Translations under genes and position numbers: made by a program | Assembly: GCA_030407005.1 (NCBI GenBank) | Contig: JAUDYN010000003.1 | Span: 310,001 to 374,000, forward strand | Direction of reading: 5' to 3' | Length of the DNA: 64,000 bases | DNA from: Desarmillaria ectypa | Taxonomy: Eukaryota > Basidiomycota > Agaricomycetes > Agaricales > Physalacriaceae | Shown here: positions 24,826 through 36,964 of the stretch, in pieces | Position numbering within the stretch: position 1 is the first letter of the stretch | Layout of the letters: each line of letters opens with the position of its first letter | Notes under the pieces: model-generated | Seen by the model: only the letters and a program-made list of their open reading frames with translations | The model's database searches: none | Told to the model about the DNA's origin: nothing

Positions 24826-25539
24826 TCAATATGATTCGCTAGACTCAGGCTTTTGGACCAGAACGCCTGAGGGCTCGTACAGTTTCCCAAGCCCAGGTTC
24901 CTTGGCCCCATGTGCTATATTCGTTGTCAACGTTGGCCGAAAGGTAAGAGTGGCGTCAGTGATTTGACCAAGTGCTCCACGTAGTTCAGTTTACTCTTGA
25001 ATTACGCAGAAAGACTGAGTACGGTGACGAAGCCCAAGAAGGAGGGAGAACACTCACCACGGCGACGATCGTGTCTTTGGTCCAGAAATCAATTGCAACG
25101 CGATCGCTAGCGACCTTGCCCGTCTCGTACGAAGGGTATTGTTGGAGCTAAATGTCGTTGTCTCCTGCGAGGATCGGAGAGCCCTCTGTCCTGAAGAAGA
25201 GTGTACCCGCAGTATGAGGGACGTCCTGAAGAGCTAGGGAGGTGGGTAAACACATAGTGCAAGGTGGTGCATCGAGCTACACACCGGCGCTAAGTGTTTT
25301 GGTGGTAAACATTTTGCTTTCCTCACTGTCGACTTCGACGGTGAGAACATTGTTCAGCACCGTGATGTCGCGTATGCCGTCGCGTCCTGCACTTTCGCAG
25401 TGCTGTCATCGAACCCGGCGAGCGTTTTCAACGCGCCGTGGAGGCCAGCCTTGTGGATGTAGCCGTGTGCATGAGCAACGAGCAGGAAAATACCATCTTC
25501 ATGAGACAGCTTGGTGGTAGAAGTGAGAGTAGGAGCCAT
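24826..25539 (-). pseudogene. Uncharacterised gene with a frameshift and a stop
   Basis: Reads from ATG at 25539 (MAPTLTSTTKLSHEDG) through LLVAHAHGYIHKAGL and STAKVQDATAYA, where the frame must shift, to ITVLNNVLTVEVDSEE. A 49-nt GT-AG intron then joins SKMFTTKTLSA to LQDVPHTAGTLFFRTEG in correct phase. An in-frame TAG follows DND I near 25153, after which QQYPSYETGKVASDR continues. A further intron and a last exon (ITDATLTFRPTLTT, ...GVLVQKPESSESY) end at the TGA at 24826-24828. Coherent coding and a proper intron show that it was a gene of about 170-190 residues. I do not recognise the family; there is no signal peptide or membrane helix. Confidence 0.5.
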
Positions 25540-28500
25540 TGTGGTTGTGAGAAGATGACCGGGATGCTCGACTTGATGGTTAATATGGCTTGACGCCTTG
25601 CTCTTGTATACTTTCTTCATCGCCAATGTCGGCACATAGAGAACTGGTTAGTCCGGCAACGGTGTCAGTGCGATGGTCACGGCGTGATGATAATGATGGA
25701 TGGTAAGATGAGCGGAATCGGCAATCGGGCCTCGCTAGCAGCACGAAGCGAGGTTAGCTCGATTCTGAGTGATGAATTAAAGGCTATTGACAACATGAAC
25801 GAAGTCATCTGCAGTCGTCCGCGGTATGTGTCAATGGACGGCAACCAGACATCGACAACACCTCTGAATGCTCGTGTGCCAACAGGTCCCCGATTGGGCC
25901 TTTGGGATTATTGGCAATTGTCTAGTCATTCAGAAACATGCATCTTCGACAAGCAAACATGGAAATGTCTTCCGAGTGGATCAGGTTGACTATCGGCGTA
26001 AATCATGGGATGGAAGCCTCCGGTTTCTTCTTTCCTTAGTCCTATAGAATAGAGGATAAGAGATGACGCGAGCAGACGACAGGATAGGCAGAGCATAAAA
26101 GAAAGAATTCCTTCGTAGTTGTCGTAACGATGCACCTGCCTGAAGTGCCAGACTGCCCCGCTTCATTCCAAATGTCAACTAGCTACGATTCGGGACTTGC
26201 GAGAAAACTTTTCAACCCTACTTTCTCTGTGATCATGTGTGAGAGAAGGTTGGCATCGGGGCCCCAGAATCGTGCAGGAAATGCTCCAGGTACCAAGGTA
26301 TGGATGCTGTGGCTACAACGTAGCCACAGGCAACAAGCCGTCAATGGTGTGAATCCTTGGTCTCGGGTGGGGGTCCAACGTTTGCGGGCCATGATCAAGG
26401 GTTGCTTAGCACTTGAGGTTCTTTGGAGCGACGGATTAGTAGGTCGCCGAAATGCAGACTGCTGGGAATCTGAATTCGTGTCTAATAGGGGCAGATATGG
26501 AGACAGGAAGACCTGATAATGAGACTATAAGATGGTTCGTAGTGAAAATTTCAATTGAGTCTTACTCTCGGTAATCAAAGATGCCCAAATATTGTATGGC
26601 ACCGAGAGGAGGGATCAGCTGCAGAAAAGGCATTGAAACTGCGACCTACTACGGACGACGCGGCGGCCATTGTATGTCCTTCGTCGTGTCTTCCTCACTT
26701 TTGATACACAGCGGCGGGTCATAGTGCCGGTTGACGGATGATAGTAGGGTGTTGGATCCCTAGAGCTACCACCCTCTTGTATCCTTAACGTCCCATTCAT
26801 CCCAACAATTAATCATCAACGATCAGCATATCGATTGATCCTTCTACCCACAACAATCGTAACTCGCTGATGTCGGAGCCAATTGTTTGTGTGCCCTGAT
26901 ACGGTCCACGATGGTGGTGCGGGCATTCTTCACGGATCTGGATGCAGGTGCAGGAAATGTTGGGAGCTAGTACGACTGCCGCCTAGGTAGCGTTCACGGG
27001 TAGTATACATAGCGAGTTTGTTAGATAATAAATATGTGAATTAGGGAAGAAGATGAACTCAAGCATACCAAACGTTGCTCCCCTTCGATTCGAAGTCAGT
27101 TGGTGCTGAAATGAGAGTTAAAATAGCATTTGGAAACAGTTACGCATCTTTTCGATGGTCCCTGAAAGACGAGACGTGGACTACGTGATGACTAAAAAAG
27201 TACTTGAAGTTATAAACTTTCTATGTACCACCATACCTTTCGTTCGGTAATGATTGGCCCAAGCAAGACTTTGTTTCTTCACCACTCGGCATGTCTAGGA
27301 GTGAGTAGTCCGGAGGGCTATCTATCAACCGTAAGATATTCCCTTCAAGCTATGTTGATGTTCTTGCTCATATTATCCATTCCAAGAACCGAAAGTGGAA
27401 TACACTCACGTGTGTCATCAACTTAGAGCAAATAGCTGGTAATTTGCGAATGTATGTTGTTCACAGAGTTCGTCAACGTTTACTCTCAGCCGGAGCATGC
27501 CTCCCTTCAACAGTTTCCGAGATACATACTGCAGCTACGACGTGAAACTGAATGACGGGCTATAACGCCGACCCTTCAAGTTAGTGTAATGTACTATTTA
27601 CACCAAAATAGTTTCTAACTGGACAATATCACGGAAGATATCAATCTCGATGGCCATGAGCTTCGAATGGACAAGCCCCTCGCAGCCCGACTCAAGTTAG
27701 CTCTTTGCCTACGGCGTTTATCACGAGGTTGAACAGCATTTCATACGGGGCGCATTACTCAGTTCTCGGAACATATCGGCCTCCAATCGTGGTCGAGACT
27801 AGGACGAGAAGAGTCGGAAAGACCCCAGACCGGTAGGCACTTCGACAGGTTGAATTGCTAAACACAACCACTTCACCGATGTGGCTCCGGAGATGAATAA
27901 GTAGCCAAAAGATCGGCACTGTTCGTACTCGCTTTCATCTGGGATAGCTCTTGCCACGATGCGCCGGCATGCAGATAAATATGTTTAAGAGAAGCATTCT
28001 CTGAATAACTGCAAGGGGGTTGCGAGATGATCGATAATCTGTGAGTTATGACTATACTATGTTGTATGCTGACACGAGAATTAACGGTTTTATAGTGCTT
28101 GCAGCCTTGCATACCGTACCGCTCATCTATTATTCTACTGGTTTTCCAGACCCATTCTGTGCACTGTGCTTATTCCAGCTATCTACTCGTCGAAGTGCTA
28201 CTTGTTACCTATTTTCTGTGGAGGAAAAGATCGAAACCGAGGCCAAACTTGTGTAAGTCTATTATGTGGGTTGGATTCTGCGAGGCGCACCATCTTTGAC
28301 ATGTCATTGCGGATTCTGTGTGGCGCGCGCCACCTTGCATTCAATGAAGCCCCCGGGCAGTACCCACACTACTTGCTGCATGTGTTCTTTCCATTCTCCG
28401 ATGCTTGCATTCCCGATCGTTGTCCAGGGAGTACCCCCATAACGGCGCACAATTCACTGATGTCTTGAGCCACTGTCATATTGTGACCGCTATTCAACTC

Positions 28501-29615
28501 CAGTTTGGGTTGAATGCTTCCAATGTGCATGAAAATAAGGTGCGGTTTGCCATAGAAATATCGTTCGCTAGACTGATTAGCCGAACAGTGACGAAAGCTG
28601 AGGGTTCTTCTGACCACGATGTTGATGCCCAGGCTCCGTTAACCATCTGCTGCTCGATGCATTGTTCCTACTCGCTCCTCACCGCACACTGCAGTAGGAT
28701 TTTTTTGTCATTGGCGTGGAAATCCGCGCAGTGAAGATAGTAATGAGGGTTTCAGTACCTGTCTTACAGTGCTTATGCGACCGCCGAAAGGGAGCTGGCG
28801 ACGTCCGGTTGAGTCACTATTACGTCGCCATTACCAAAACCTAAGGCTTGGTGTTATGGTTGACATCTTAGGACTGTGCAGCTCTGGATGGAGCCCTCGC
28901 TCTGACACGGAACCATGATTATTCTTGGAAACGAGTTCTAAGCTCGACGGATAGGTTCCCAGAATATGACATCGTTATCCATCCATCTATTAATGGATTG
29001 GAGTTGTAGACAACCCCAGTATCACTGGATTGGCGGGGCTCAAGTCACTGGACGCTGAAAGTATTGATTACGCGCAAATGTCAGAAGGGATAACATCAAT
29101 AGATGCAAGTATCGTGGGCAAACGGTACGGGTCTTTTCTTTGACTGTGGTTCCCTACCCCGCTGCTAAGTTTCTCGTGGGACTCCTTTCAGGACAGCCTC
29201 CCAAAAGGAGGGAGGTCGGCGGGAAACAATGTACATGCAAGGGATATCATCTAGAAAATAAATTAAAGACGTCCGAACGTTTTTTATAGTCGCAGTTGTC
29301 CGATGCGATGGAACTTCACATATTCATGTACGACCAACGCAAATTCATTATCCTAAATGACCTTGGCAGCTCAGCTCTTGGCGGAACGTGTTATCCTTCG
29401 TTTAGTAATGGACCTTTCCTTGGTCGTCGCCTCTTCATATAGTTCCGCAAGGGAAATGGAACAGTAATTTATCAGTGACTGCCGGACAGAGCTGCCGGGA
29501 GCTAAAAGGGGAAACGGGGATCAAACGCACGTGGTAAATCACTGCTCTCACGAGCACTCACGTCCTTCCATTCATTACGAGCTCATCGCCGAAAGGCTCT
29601 TGCTCGTTGACCACC
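25540..29615. other. 4-kb stretch without recognised genes
   Basis: Base composition is like the rest of the left half, with CpG present, so this is not part of the repeat island. Frames exist on both strands (for example 26130-26516 plus, 26183-26398 minus, 28405-28734 plus) but none shows a domain, a clean splice chain or a recognised family. It may hold eroded gene relics. The last 200 bp before 29616 are the histidine kinase promoter. Confidence 0.5.
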
Positions 29616-32600
29616 ATGGCGAGCTACGATCCTGGTGATCCCTTTCGATCCCACCTCATAGCTCTGCTTTCCGCCTATGCCCTAGGTCCTGGATGCCTCC
29701 CTTTGCCCAAGTATACCGGCCCATCCGACTGGCAAACAGATTCTATCTTGCGTACTCTCTCTGACTTTGCCGGGAGAATGTACCGTGCTGAGAAGGCTCT
29801 TTGGTCTCTCGGCACAGACTCCAAGCAGGTTTCTGCTATGAAGGCGACAACAATGACAGCTCCACCTACGCAATTCACGACTACCACATCTACTCGTGCG
29901 CCGGCTACTGCACCAGCTTCTATTAACCTAGATGACCTATCATCCAGTGACTCTTCACCTTCATTTTTCCATAAAAACATCCCCGTGCATGCCGCCGACG
30001 TATCCTCTGCATCTCCAGTTGCCGAGTTCGTTTATTGTCCAACCTGCAGGACTCGATTTACCGAGCCAGATCTTGTCAAGAAAATGTCGTCGTTTGGAAT
30101 CAAACTTTCACCCAGGTCTCCACTTATTGTTGCCCCGAGCAGTCCTTTGGCTGCCGCTGCTGTTGAAAGTGGTCTAAGCGCCGTCGAGGAGCTCAAGCTT
30201 CTTAAAGATCAGGTGCAGGATGTCGCTAGGGTTTGCAATGCGGTAGCCAATGGCGATCTTAGTCAGAAGATTACCGTCGAGGTTCGCGGTGTGGTAATGG
30301 TCAGTCTGAAGGACGCTATCAACACTATGGTGCGTGCTCTATCTTTCGCATCATCTCCTCTTCTAATACTCCATCTATGTTTAGGTCGAGAAACTCGGAA
30401 AATTCGCGAAAGAAGTAACTCGAGTATCTCAAGAGGTCGGCACTGAAGGGAGGCTCGGTGGTCAAGCTGTCGTTCCTGATGTTGAAGGCACCTGGCAAGA
30501 ACTGACCGATGTCGTCAACAACCTTGCGGCAAATTTGACGAGTCAAGTACGATCCATAGCTGCCGTCACCAAAGCTGTTGCCGTTGGTGATCTATCCAAG
30601 CAAATCGAGGTCGATGCGCGAGGGGAGATCCTCGACCTGAAGAATACGGTCAATGGAATGGTCATCCGATTACGAGCATTAGCTGCTGAGGTTACCCGCG
30701 TAACCCTCGAGGTCGGTTCCCAGGGCAAGCTGGGTGGTCAAGCGACCGTGGAAGATGTCGAAGGCGTCTGGTTCGAGCTCGTAAAGAACGTCAATCGAAT
30801 GTGTTTATCCTTGACGGATCAAGTACGATCAATTGCTTCAGTGACGACAGCAGTTGCAGAGGGTGATTTGACGAGGAAAGTTGAGATCGAGGTAGAAGGC
30901 GAGATGCATCAGTTGAAGGCTACAGTCAACTCCATGGTGGATGATTTGAATGCGTTTGCGTCCGAGGTTACTCGTGTCGCTCTGGAAGTTGGTACCCAAG
31001 GTATCCTCGGCGGTCAGGCGAAGGTCGAAGGTGTCAAAGGCACCTGGGCAGATTTGACTAGGAACGTGAACAAGATGGCGAACAATTTGACCGACCAGGT
31101 GCGGTCAATTTCTAAGGTGACCAAAGCTGTGGCGACAGGCAATTTAACTCAGCTTGTCGACGTTGATGCTCAAGGTGAAATGTTGGACCTGAAGATCACC
31201 GTCAACAAGATGGTTGAGCAGCTCAGTGTTTTTGCGAGTGAAGTGACACGTGTTAGTTTGGAGGTCGGAACGGAGGGTGAATTGGGAGGGCAGGCCGTCG
31301 TACCTGGAGTCTTCGGAACATGGAAGGTTAGAACACTACGATTTTTGCGACATCGCTCATTGCGCTTCAGGCTTTGACAGACAACGTGAACCTTATGGCC
31401 ATGAATCTGACGAACCAGGTGCGGTCTATCGCTGAAGTCACGAAGGCTGTTGCGAACGGCGACTTGTCCAAGCGCGTCGAGATTGATGTAAAAGGCGAAT
31501 TCCTCGAGCTGAAAGAAACCGTCAATCAGATGACATCGTCTTTGAGTGTCTTCGCTGACGAGGTGCGCTTATGACTTGGACTTCTCTGTCTGTTTCTTCT
31601 TATGAAGCTTCTGCCCAGGTAACGAGAGTAGCGCGCGAGGTCGGCACAGAAGGAAGACTTGGTGGGCAAGCTCAGGTGAAGAATGTCGCGGGAACGTGGA
31701 AGGATTTGACGGATAATGTCAACGTCATGGCCAGCAACGTATGTGTCGCTGTGTATTCTCGCTCCTGGGTATTCCCATTCACCAGTCTTCTAGTTGACTA
31801 ACCAGGTTCGGGTTATTGCAATTGCGACGGTGCGTCCCGTTCATCCACCGGTCCTAGACCAGGACACTGATCGTCGTCTTAGTCCGCTGTGGCGCATGGT
31901 GACCTAACACAAAAGATCGTCGGAGTGTCGGTCTCTGGGGAGATGCTGGAGTTGGTCGAGACGATCAACAAGATGATTGACCAGCTGGATATCTTTGCCG
32001 TCGAGGTGAAGAAAGTCGCGCGAGAAGTTGGGACCGAAGGAAAGCTGGGTGGTGTGGCAGACGTGGGTAATGTCCAAGGTATCTGGCAGGAGATCACGTA
32101 GGTTTCTTTACTGTTCTCACCGTTGCTAGCATTCTCATCTCTAATGCAGGCTGTCCGTAAATGCCATGGCAGGAAATTTGACTACTCAAGTACGAGGTTT
32201 CGCCCAAATCTCGGCTGCTGCCATGGATGGAGACTTCACTCGTTTCATTACCGTCGAGGCCAGCGGAGAGATGGATTCACTAAAGTCACATATTAACAGT
32301 ATGGTTTTCAATTTGAGAGATAGCATCCAGAAGAATACTGCGGCGAGAGAGGCTGCTGAGTTGGCGAACAGGAGTAAGAGTGAGTTCTTGGCCAACATGT
32401 CTCATGAGATCAGGTGAGTTAACGTCCCTTTGTTTACCGTATAATCTGATACATATATAGGACGCCGATGAACGGGATCATCGGTATGACCGAGCTCACG
32501 CTCGACAGTGATCTGAACAGATCACAGCGAGAGAGCTTGCTGTTAGTCCATAGTCTAGCGCGGTCGTTACTGTTAATCATCGATGATATTCTGGATATTT

Positions 32601-34425
32601 CTAAGAGTGAGTCTTGGCGGATAAAGAGTCGACCTAACTCACCTGCCTTTCTACGCAGTTGAAGCTGGCCGGATGACAATGGAAGCCGTCTCTTATTCTC
32701 TCCGTCAAACGATATTCGGCATTCTTAAGACGCTAGTCGTGCGCGCGAATCAAAACAACCTTGACTTGACCTTCGATATTTCCCCTGATATCCCCGATCA
32801 GCTCATTGGCGATTCGTTACGTCTGAGACAGGTCATCACCAACCTGGTGGGCAATGCTATTAAGTTTACACGATCCAAGCCTACGAAGAAAGGTCACATT
32901 GGATTCTATGGCCGGTTGCTAGCGTGCGATGACCAGAATGTGACACTGGAGTTCTGTGTCAGTGACACGGGTATCGGTATACCGAAAGAAAAGTTGAGCA
33001 TCATATTTGATACTTTCTGTCAAGCGGACGGATCAACAACTAGGGCTAGTTCCTTTATATTTTCTGTACGTTCGGCTGATCGTCGTTCTACCAGGAATAC
33101 GGAGGGACAGGTCTGGGACTATCAATCTCGAAGCGTCTAGTCAGTTTGATGCAAGGGAATATGTGGGTCGAGAGTGAGGTCGCAAGGGGAAGCAAGTTTT
33201 TCTTTACGATAACCTCTCAGATAAGCCATAGCTCCATGGACAATATTTTGTCCAAGATGTCACCGTTCTCGAAACGAACGATCCTTTATATGGACAGCCT
33301 AGGTGATGATACAGGGGTGGCGGCGAGCATACGAGATCTAGGTCTGAAGGTTCATGTGGTCCATTCCGTTTCTGAGGTTGCGGATAAAGTAAAATGTCCA
33401 CACATTGATACTATTGTGGCCGACTCTCTGACTGTTGTGAGTACCTACTCCTTTTTGATCTTCTAGGCATATCAATACTATGTTTTTCAGACCGAGAACC
33501 TTCGGGAGCACGAGCATCTTCGCTACATACCTGTTGTGTTACTGGCTCCATATATGCCCCGGCTTAACTGTGAGTATCTTTCCATCCAAACGATGATCCC
33601 TTCTGAAATCCTTCCAGTGAAATGGTGTCTAGACAATAGCATCAGCTCTCAGGTCACGACACCGATAACCGCTCACGACCTTTCAGCTGCATTGATATCC
33701 GCTCTGGAGTCGAACACTGTGGTCCCGGTGACTGTACCAAATGATACAACGCTGGACATCCTTCTCGCTGAAGATAACGTTGTGAATCAACAACTGGCCG
33801 TGAAGATTTTGGAGAAGTACGGACATACCGTCGAAATTGCGGAGAATGGCAATAGCGCGGTGGAGGCGTATAAAAGACGAGTCTTGCAGAACAGGCCATA
33901 CGATATCATCTTGGTTAGTCGTTATCTGCGAGTTCCTTGACTATGCTTCCTAATGAAGGCGTGCTTTAGATGGATGTTTCGATGCCGTTCATGGGTGGTA
34001 TGGAGGCGACGGAGTTGATTAGGGCGTATGAAATGCACGCCGATTTGCAGCCTATACCAATAGTCGCTTTGACCGCTCATGCTAGTGCGTATTTTCCGGG
34101 CTGTAGTATTACTGAGATTCATTTTTGTGATTTCAGTGATTGGTGACAGGGAACGTTGTATGCAGGCGGGCATGGTACGTATTGTTAACGCGCATAGTGT
34201 ACCCAAGTTGCTGACACGTTCGTTCCGCAGGACGAACATATCACGAGTAAGTCGAGGTCGATGCAGCGTTTCTCATGGACTAATTATCATTCAGAACCTC
34301 TTCGTCGGGGAGATTTACTGAACATTATTAACAAACTCACAGCTGAAAGGGCTGCCTCACGACTTGGAGGGAGGAATTGGCGTACGCGTCCTGCACGGTG
34401 GATGGATTCAGATGGGGCGTACTAA
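29616..34425 (+). CDS. NIK1: Group III hybrid histidine kinase (Nik1/Os-1 type), 7 HAMP repeats
   Basis: Start ATG at 29616 ([12 protein letters not shown]); stop TAA at 34423-34425 after WMDSDGAY. After a Ser/Thr-rich N-terminus come seven HAMP repeats, each with the pattern VR.IA.VT.AVA.GDL and a linker GE...LK..VN.MV (near 30200, 30545, 30815, 31100, 31400, 31810-31970, 32190). The HisKA domain has [20 protein letters not shown] (phosphoacceptor His), interrupted by an intron inside the H-box. The ATPase has N-box [17 protein letters not shown]1 [12 protein letters not shown]-box [11 protein letters not shown] and G2 [13 protein letters not shown]. The receiver has ILLAEDN, the phosphoacceptor D of [12 protein letters not shown] and the Lys of DEHITKPLRR. 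Such cytosolic kinases signal osmotic stress through the phosphorelay to Hog1 and are the target of phenylpyrrole and dicarboximide fungicides. At least one intron is GC-AG. Confidence 0.95.
33045..33093 (+). other. GC-AG intron inside the kinase ATPase domain
   Basis: Between GSTTR and [10 protein letters not shown] the only intron that keeps the conserved F-box/G2 spacing starts with GCTAGT after AGG and ends CTACCAG (49 nt). The GT-AG alternative is absent: the frame instead reads into RASSFIF with no homology. Non-canonical GC donors are known to occur in fungi at around one percent. Confidence 0.75.
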
Positions 34426-34727
34426 TGAGAAGTATTTTGGATTTTTGGGTTTGGGGCTTCTACTGCTCTTGTTTTCTGTTTGCGCATCATGTACCATTAG
34501 ACATGTTAAACTCACTATCTCACGACATATACTTAGCCGCCATGGATGTCTCATATATATCTTCACGCAATGTGCCTCTAGCTAGTTTTATACTTTCTCT
34601 TCTACTGTGTTTGGGGATGTACTGTATCGATGGAATATCTTGTTGCTTCTTGACTCAGCCTCACTGATTTGTGCAACCGCATTTGGAAAGGGTCGCAATG
34701 CCGGTACCGCCGGCAAGAAAAAATATC
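34426..34727. other. Short gap between the histidine kinase and Rsa4 genes
   Basis: 302 bp, tandem orientation. It holds the kinase 3' end and the promoter of the next gene. No gene of its own. Confidence 0.6.
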
Positions 34728-36556
34728 ATGGCTACTCTACTACCACCTCCCAAGCGCGTCAAGCTGTATCATGGTGTCCCCGAACCAGCGCCAGAACCCC
34801 CCAAACAGTCTCTCAATATTCTCGTTCAGTTCGTATCAGATGATAATGGTCGACCTCTTGCACCAGCCGTGAACTTGCCTGCCAATGTATCAAGAGAAGG
34901 ATTAGAGGCTTTGGTGAATAAGCTAAATACACAGGTACGTTGCGTGGAGTATTCACAGACATAGGAACTGATTGAATACACAGGATGAAGATCCTGTTCC
35001 TTTTTTGTTCCATGTTACGCTACCAAATGACGATAAAGCTCCTACCAGTGCACCAACTCGAATCGTGATATCCAAGTCAATAGAGGCAGATGTCATCGAC
35101 CACCCGTCAAATTCATTCACCGAAGAAGATGTGATTGTTGTGCGGTGCTCGCCTCAGAGTGTATTCCGAGTACGACCGGCGACCAGATGTTCATCGTCTC
35201 TTGGAGGTCACACTTCACCCATTCTCTGCGCTTCATTTTCACCAACGGGAAACTTTCTCGCTACTGGCTCTGGAGACACGAACGCCAGACTGTGGGACTT
35301 GAATACAGAGACACCGTCACATGTACTTTCCGGCCACAAAGGCTGGGTTCTTTGTGTGGAATGGGAGGCGATGGAGAGGAAACTTGCGACTGGTGGTCAT
35401 GATGGCCATGTTCGTCTATGGGATCCTAAAACTGGGAAGCCGATTGGAGATGCACTGAAAGGACATACGAAATGGGTTACTTCGCTTTCTTGGGAACCCA
35501 TACATCTCAATGCGACAACTCCTCGATTGGCCTCGTCGTCAAAGGATGGAACAGTCCGTGTTTGGTCTACTCTTACAAGAAGAGTAGAGTACACTCTTGG
35601 TGGCCATACGGCGTCGGTCAACGTTGTGAAGTGGGGCGGTGTCGGCAAGGGTGTTTTGTATACTGCATCAAGCGATCGTACGGTCCGCGTCTGGGACGCG
35701 ACGAGTGTAAGTTTGGTGCTTTTTTCTCATACTTGTCTCACATATTTTCTTCGTAGGGCCGACCACTTCATACACTCAAAGATCATGCTCACTGGGTCAC
35801 GACATTAGCGTTGAATACGGACTTTGTATTACGCACAGGTCCATTTGATCATATAGGCAAGAAACCCCAGTCAGATGAAGAAGGTAAGTCTTTTCTCTAT
35901 CGCTTCTTGTCGTGGTGTTAAGACATGCTTCAGCGCAACAACTTGCCTTGAAGAGATATACGGCGCTGCTCGCCACCACGCCGGAAGTCCTCATTTCTGG
36001 CTCGGACGATCATACACTTTTCTTGTGGTCCCTCTTCCCTTCATTATCATCTGCATCTGAACCTTCTTCGGGAAAATTGAAGCCAGTGGCTCGGCTGACG
36101 GGACACCAACGACAGATAAGCCATGTCGCGTTTTCCCCAGACGGTCGGTGGGCTGCTTCGGCAGCGTGGGATAACAGTGTGCGTGTTTGGGAAGGCCGGA
36201 CAGGAAAATACGTTGCTACTCTGCGAGGACATATTGGTGCAGTGTATCGAGTGACATGGAGTGCAGATAGCAGGCTGTTGGTTAGCGCGAGTAAAGATAG
36301 TACTCTTAAAGTGAGTTTGTCCGTCGAATTTTCATTGCCCAGGCTGATAACTTTGGTGCATAGATATGGGATCTCAAGACGTACAAAATCAAGACTGACC
36401 TCCCGGGACATACTGACGAGGTTTATTGCGTCGATTTTGTGGCCGATAAAATTGTTAGTGGAGGGAGGGACCGACTTGTCAAAATGTAAGGGCTTTGCTG
36501 TGCTTCTACCCTGTAAATTTCTAACTGTTTTTCTGGGTTGAAGATGGAAGAATTAA
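34728..36556 (+). CDS. RSA4: Notchless/Rsa4 WD40 ribosome-assembly factor
   Basis: Start ATG at 34728 (MATLLPPPKRVKLYHG) is preferred over ATG 34698 because MATLLPPPKR is the usual start; stop TAA at 36554-36556 after VKIWKN. The N-terminal NLE domain reads LNILVQFVSDDNGRPL..., then VNLPANVSREGLEALVNK. It is followed by eight WD40 repeats with GHTSPILCASFSPTGNFLATGS, GHKGWVLCVEW, GHTKWVTSLSW, GHTASVNVVKWGG, DHAHWVTTLAL, GHQRQISHVAFSPDG, GHIGAVYRVTWS and GHTDEVYCVDF. Rsa4/Nle1 sits on pre-60S particles and its NLE domain binds the MIDAS domain of the AAA ATPase Rea1/Mdn1 to drive 60S maturation. Several introns of about 50 nt; the last splits Ile before WKN. Confidence 0.95.
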
Positions 36557-36964
36557 TCTTAATTTTCCATGCCTGCCTTCAAGGCCTCAGGCCAGCTTCA
36601 GACCTCGAGATTTAAAGGTCACTAGATTTACAATCTACAAAACGTCTGTAATTGGCGCATTTGAATACAACCGTCGATACAATCTTAGTCTTAGCTCTTA
36701 TAGACCGAGCCTTCCTTCACCCGGAGTAACCCTTCCTTGTGTACACCATCCCGCCTTGAAACTTGTTCTTCTGTTCGACGTGGTTCAGGAGGAATTGCGC
36801 GTGCGATATTACTAAAGCTCTTGTAGACTAATCTGTAAAAGGTCGTACCTCGGCGCGATGATGGCGTGAGAAATTCAAGTCCGTTTTCAAGCGAGTTTCA
36901 ATCTGGGTGTGCCTCCTTTTCTCTCTACTTTCCGACTATCGTCTACCAACTATTTCTCCCAGTA
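36557..36964. other. Intergenic, tandem genes
   Basis: 408 bp. It carries the Rsa4 3' flank and the promoter of the next plus-strand gene. No gene seen. Confidence 0.5.

Noticed and set aside
26130..26516. 128-codon plus-strand frame
   Set aside because: Overlaps a minus-strand frame of similar quality, with no known domain on either strand.
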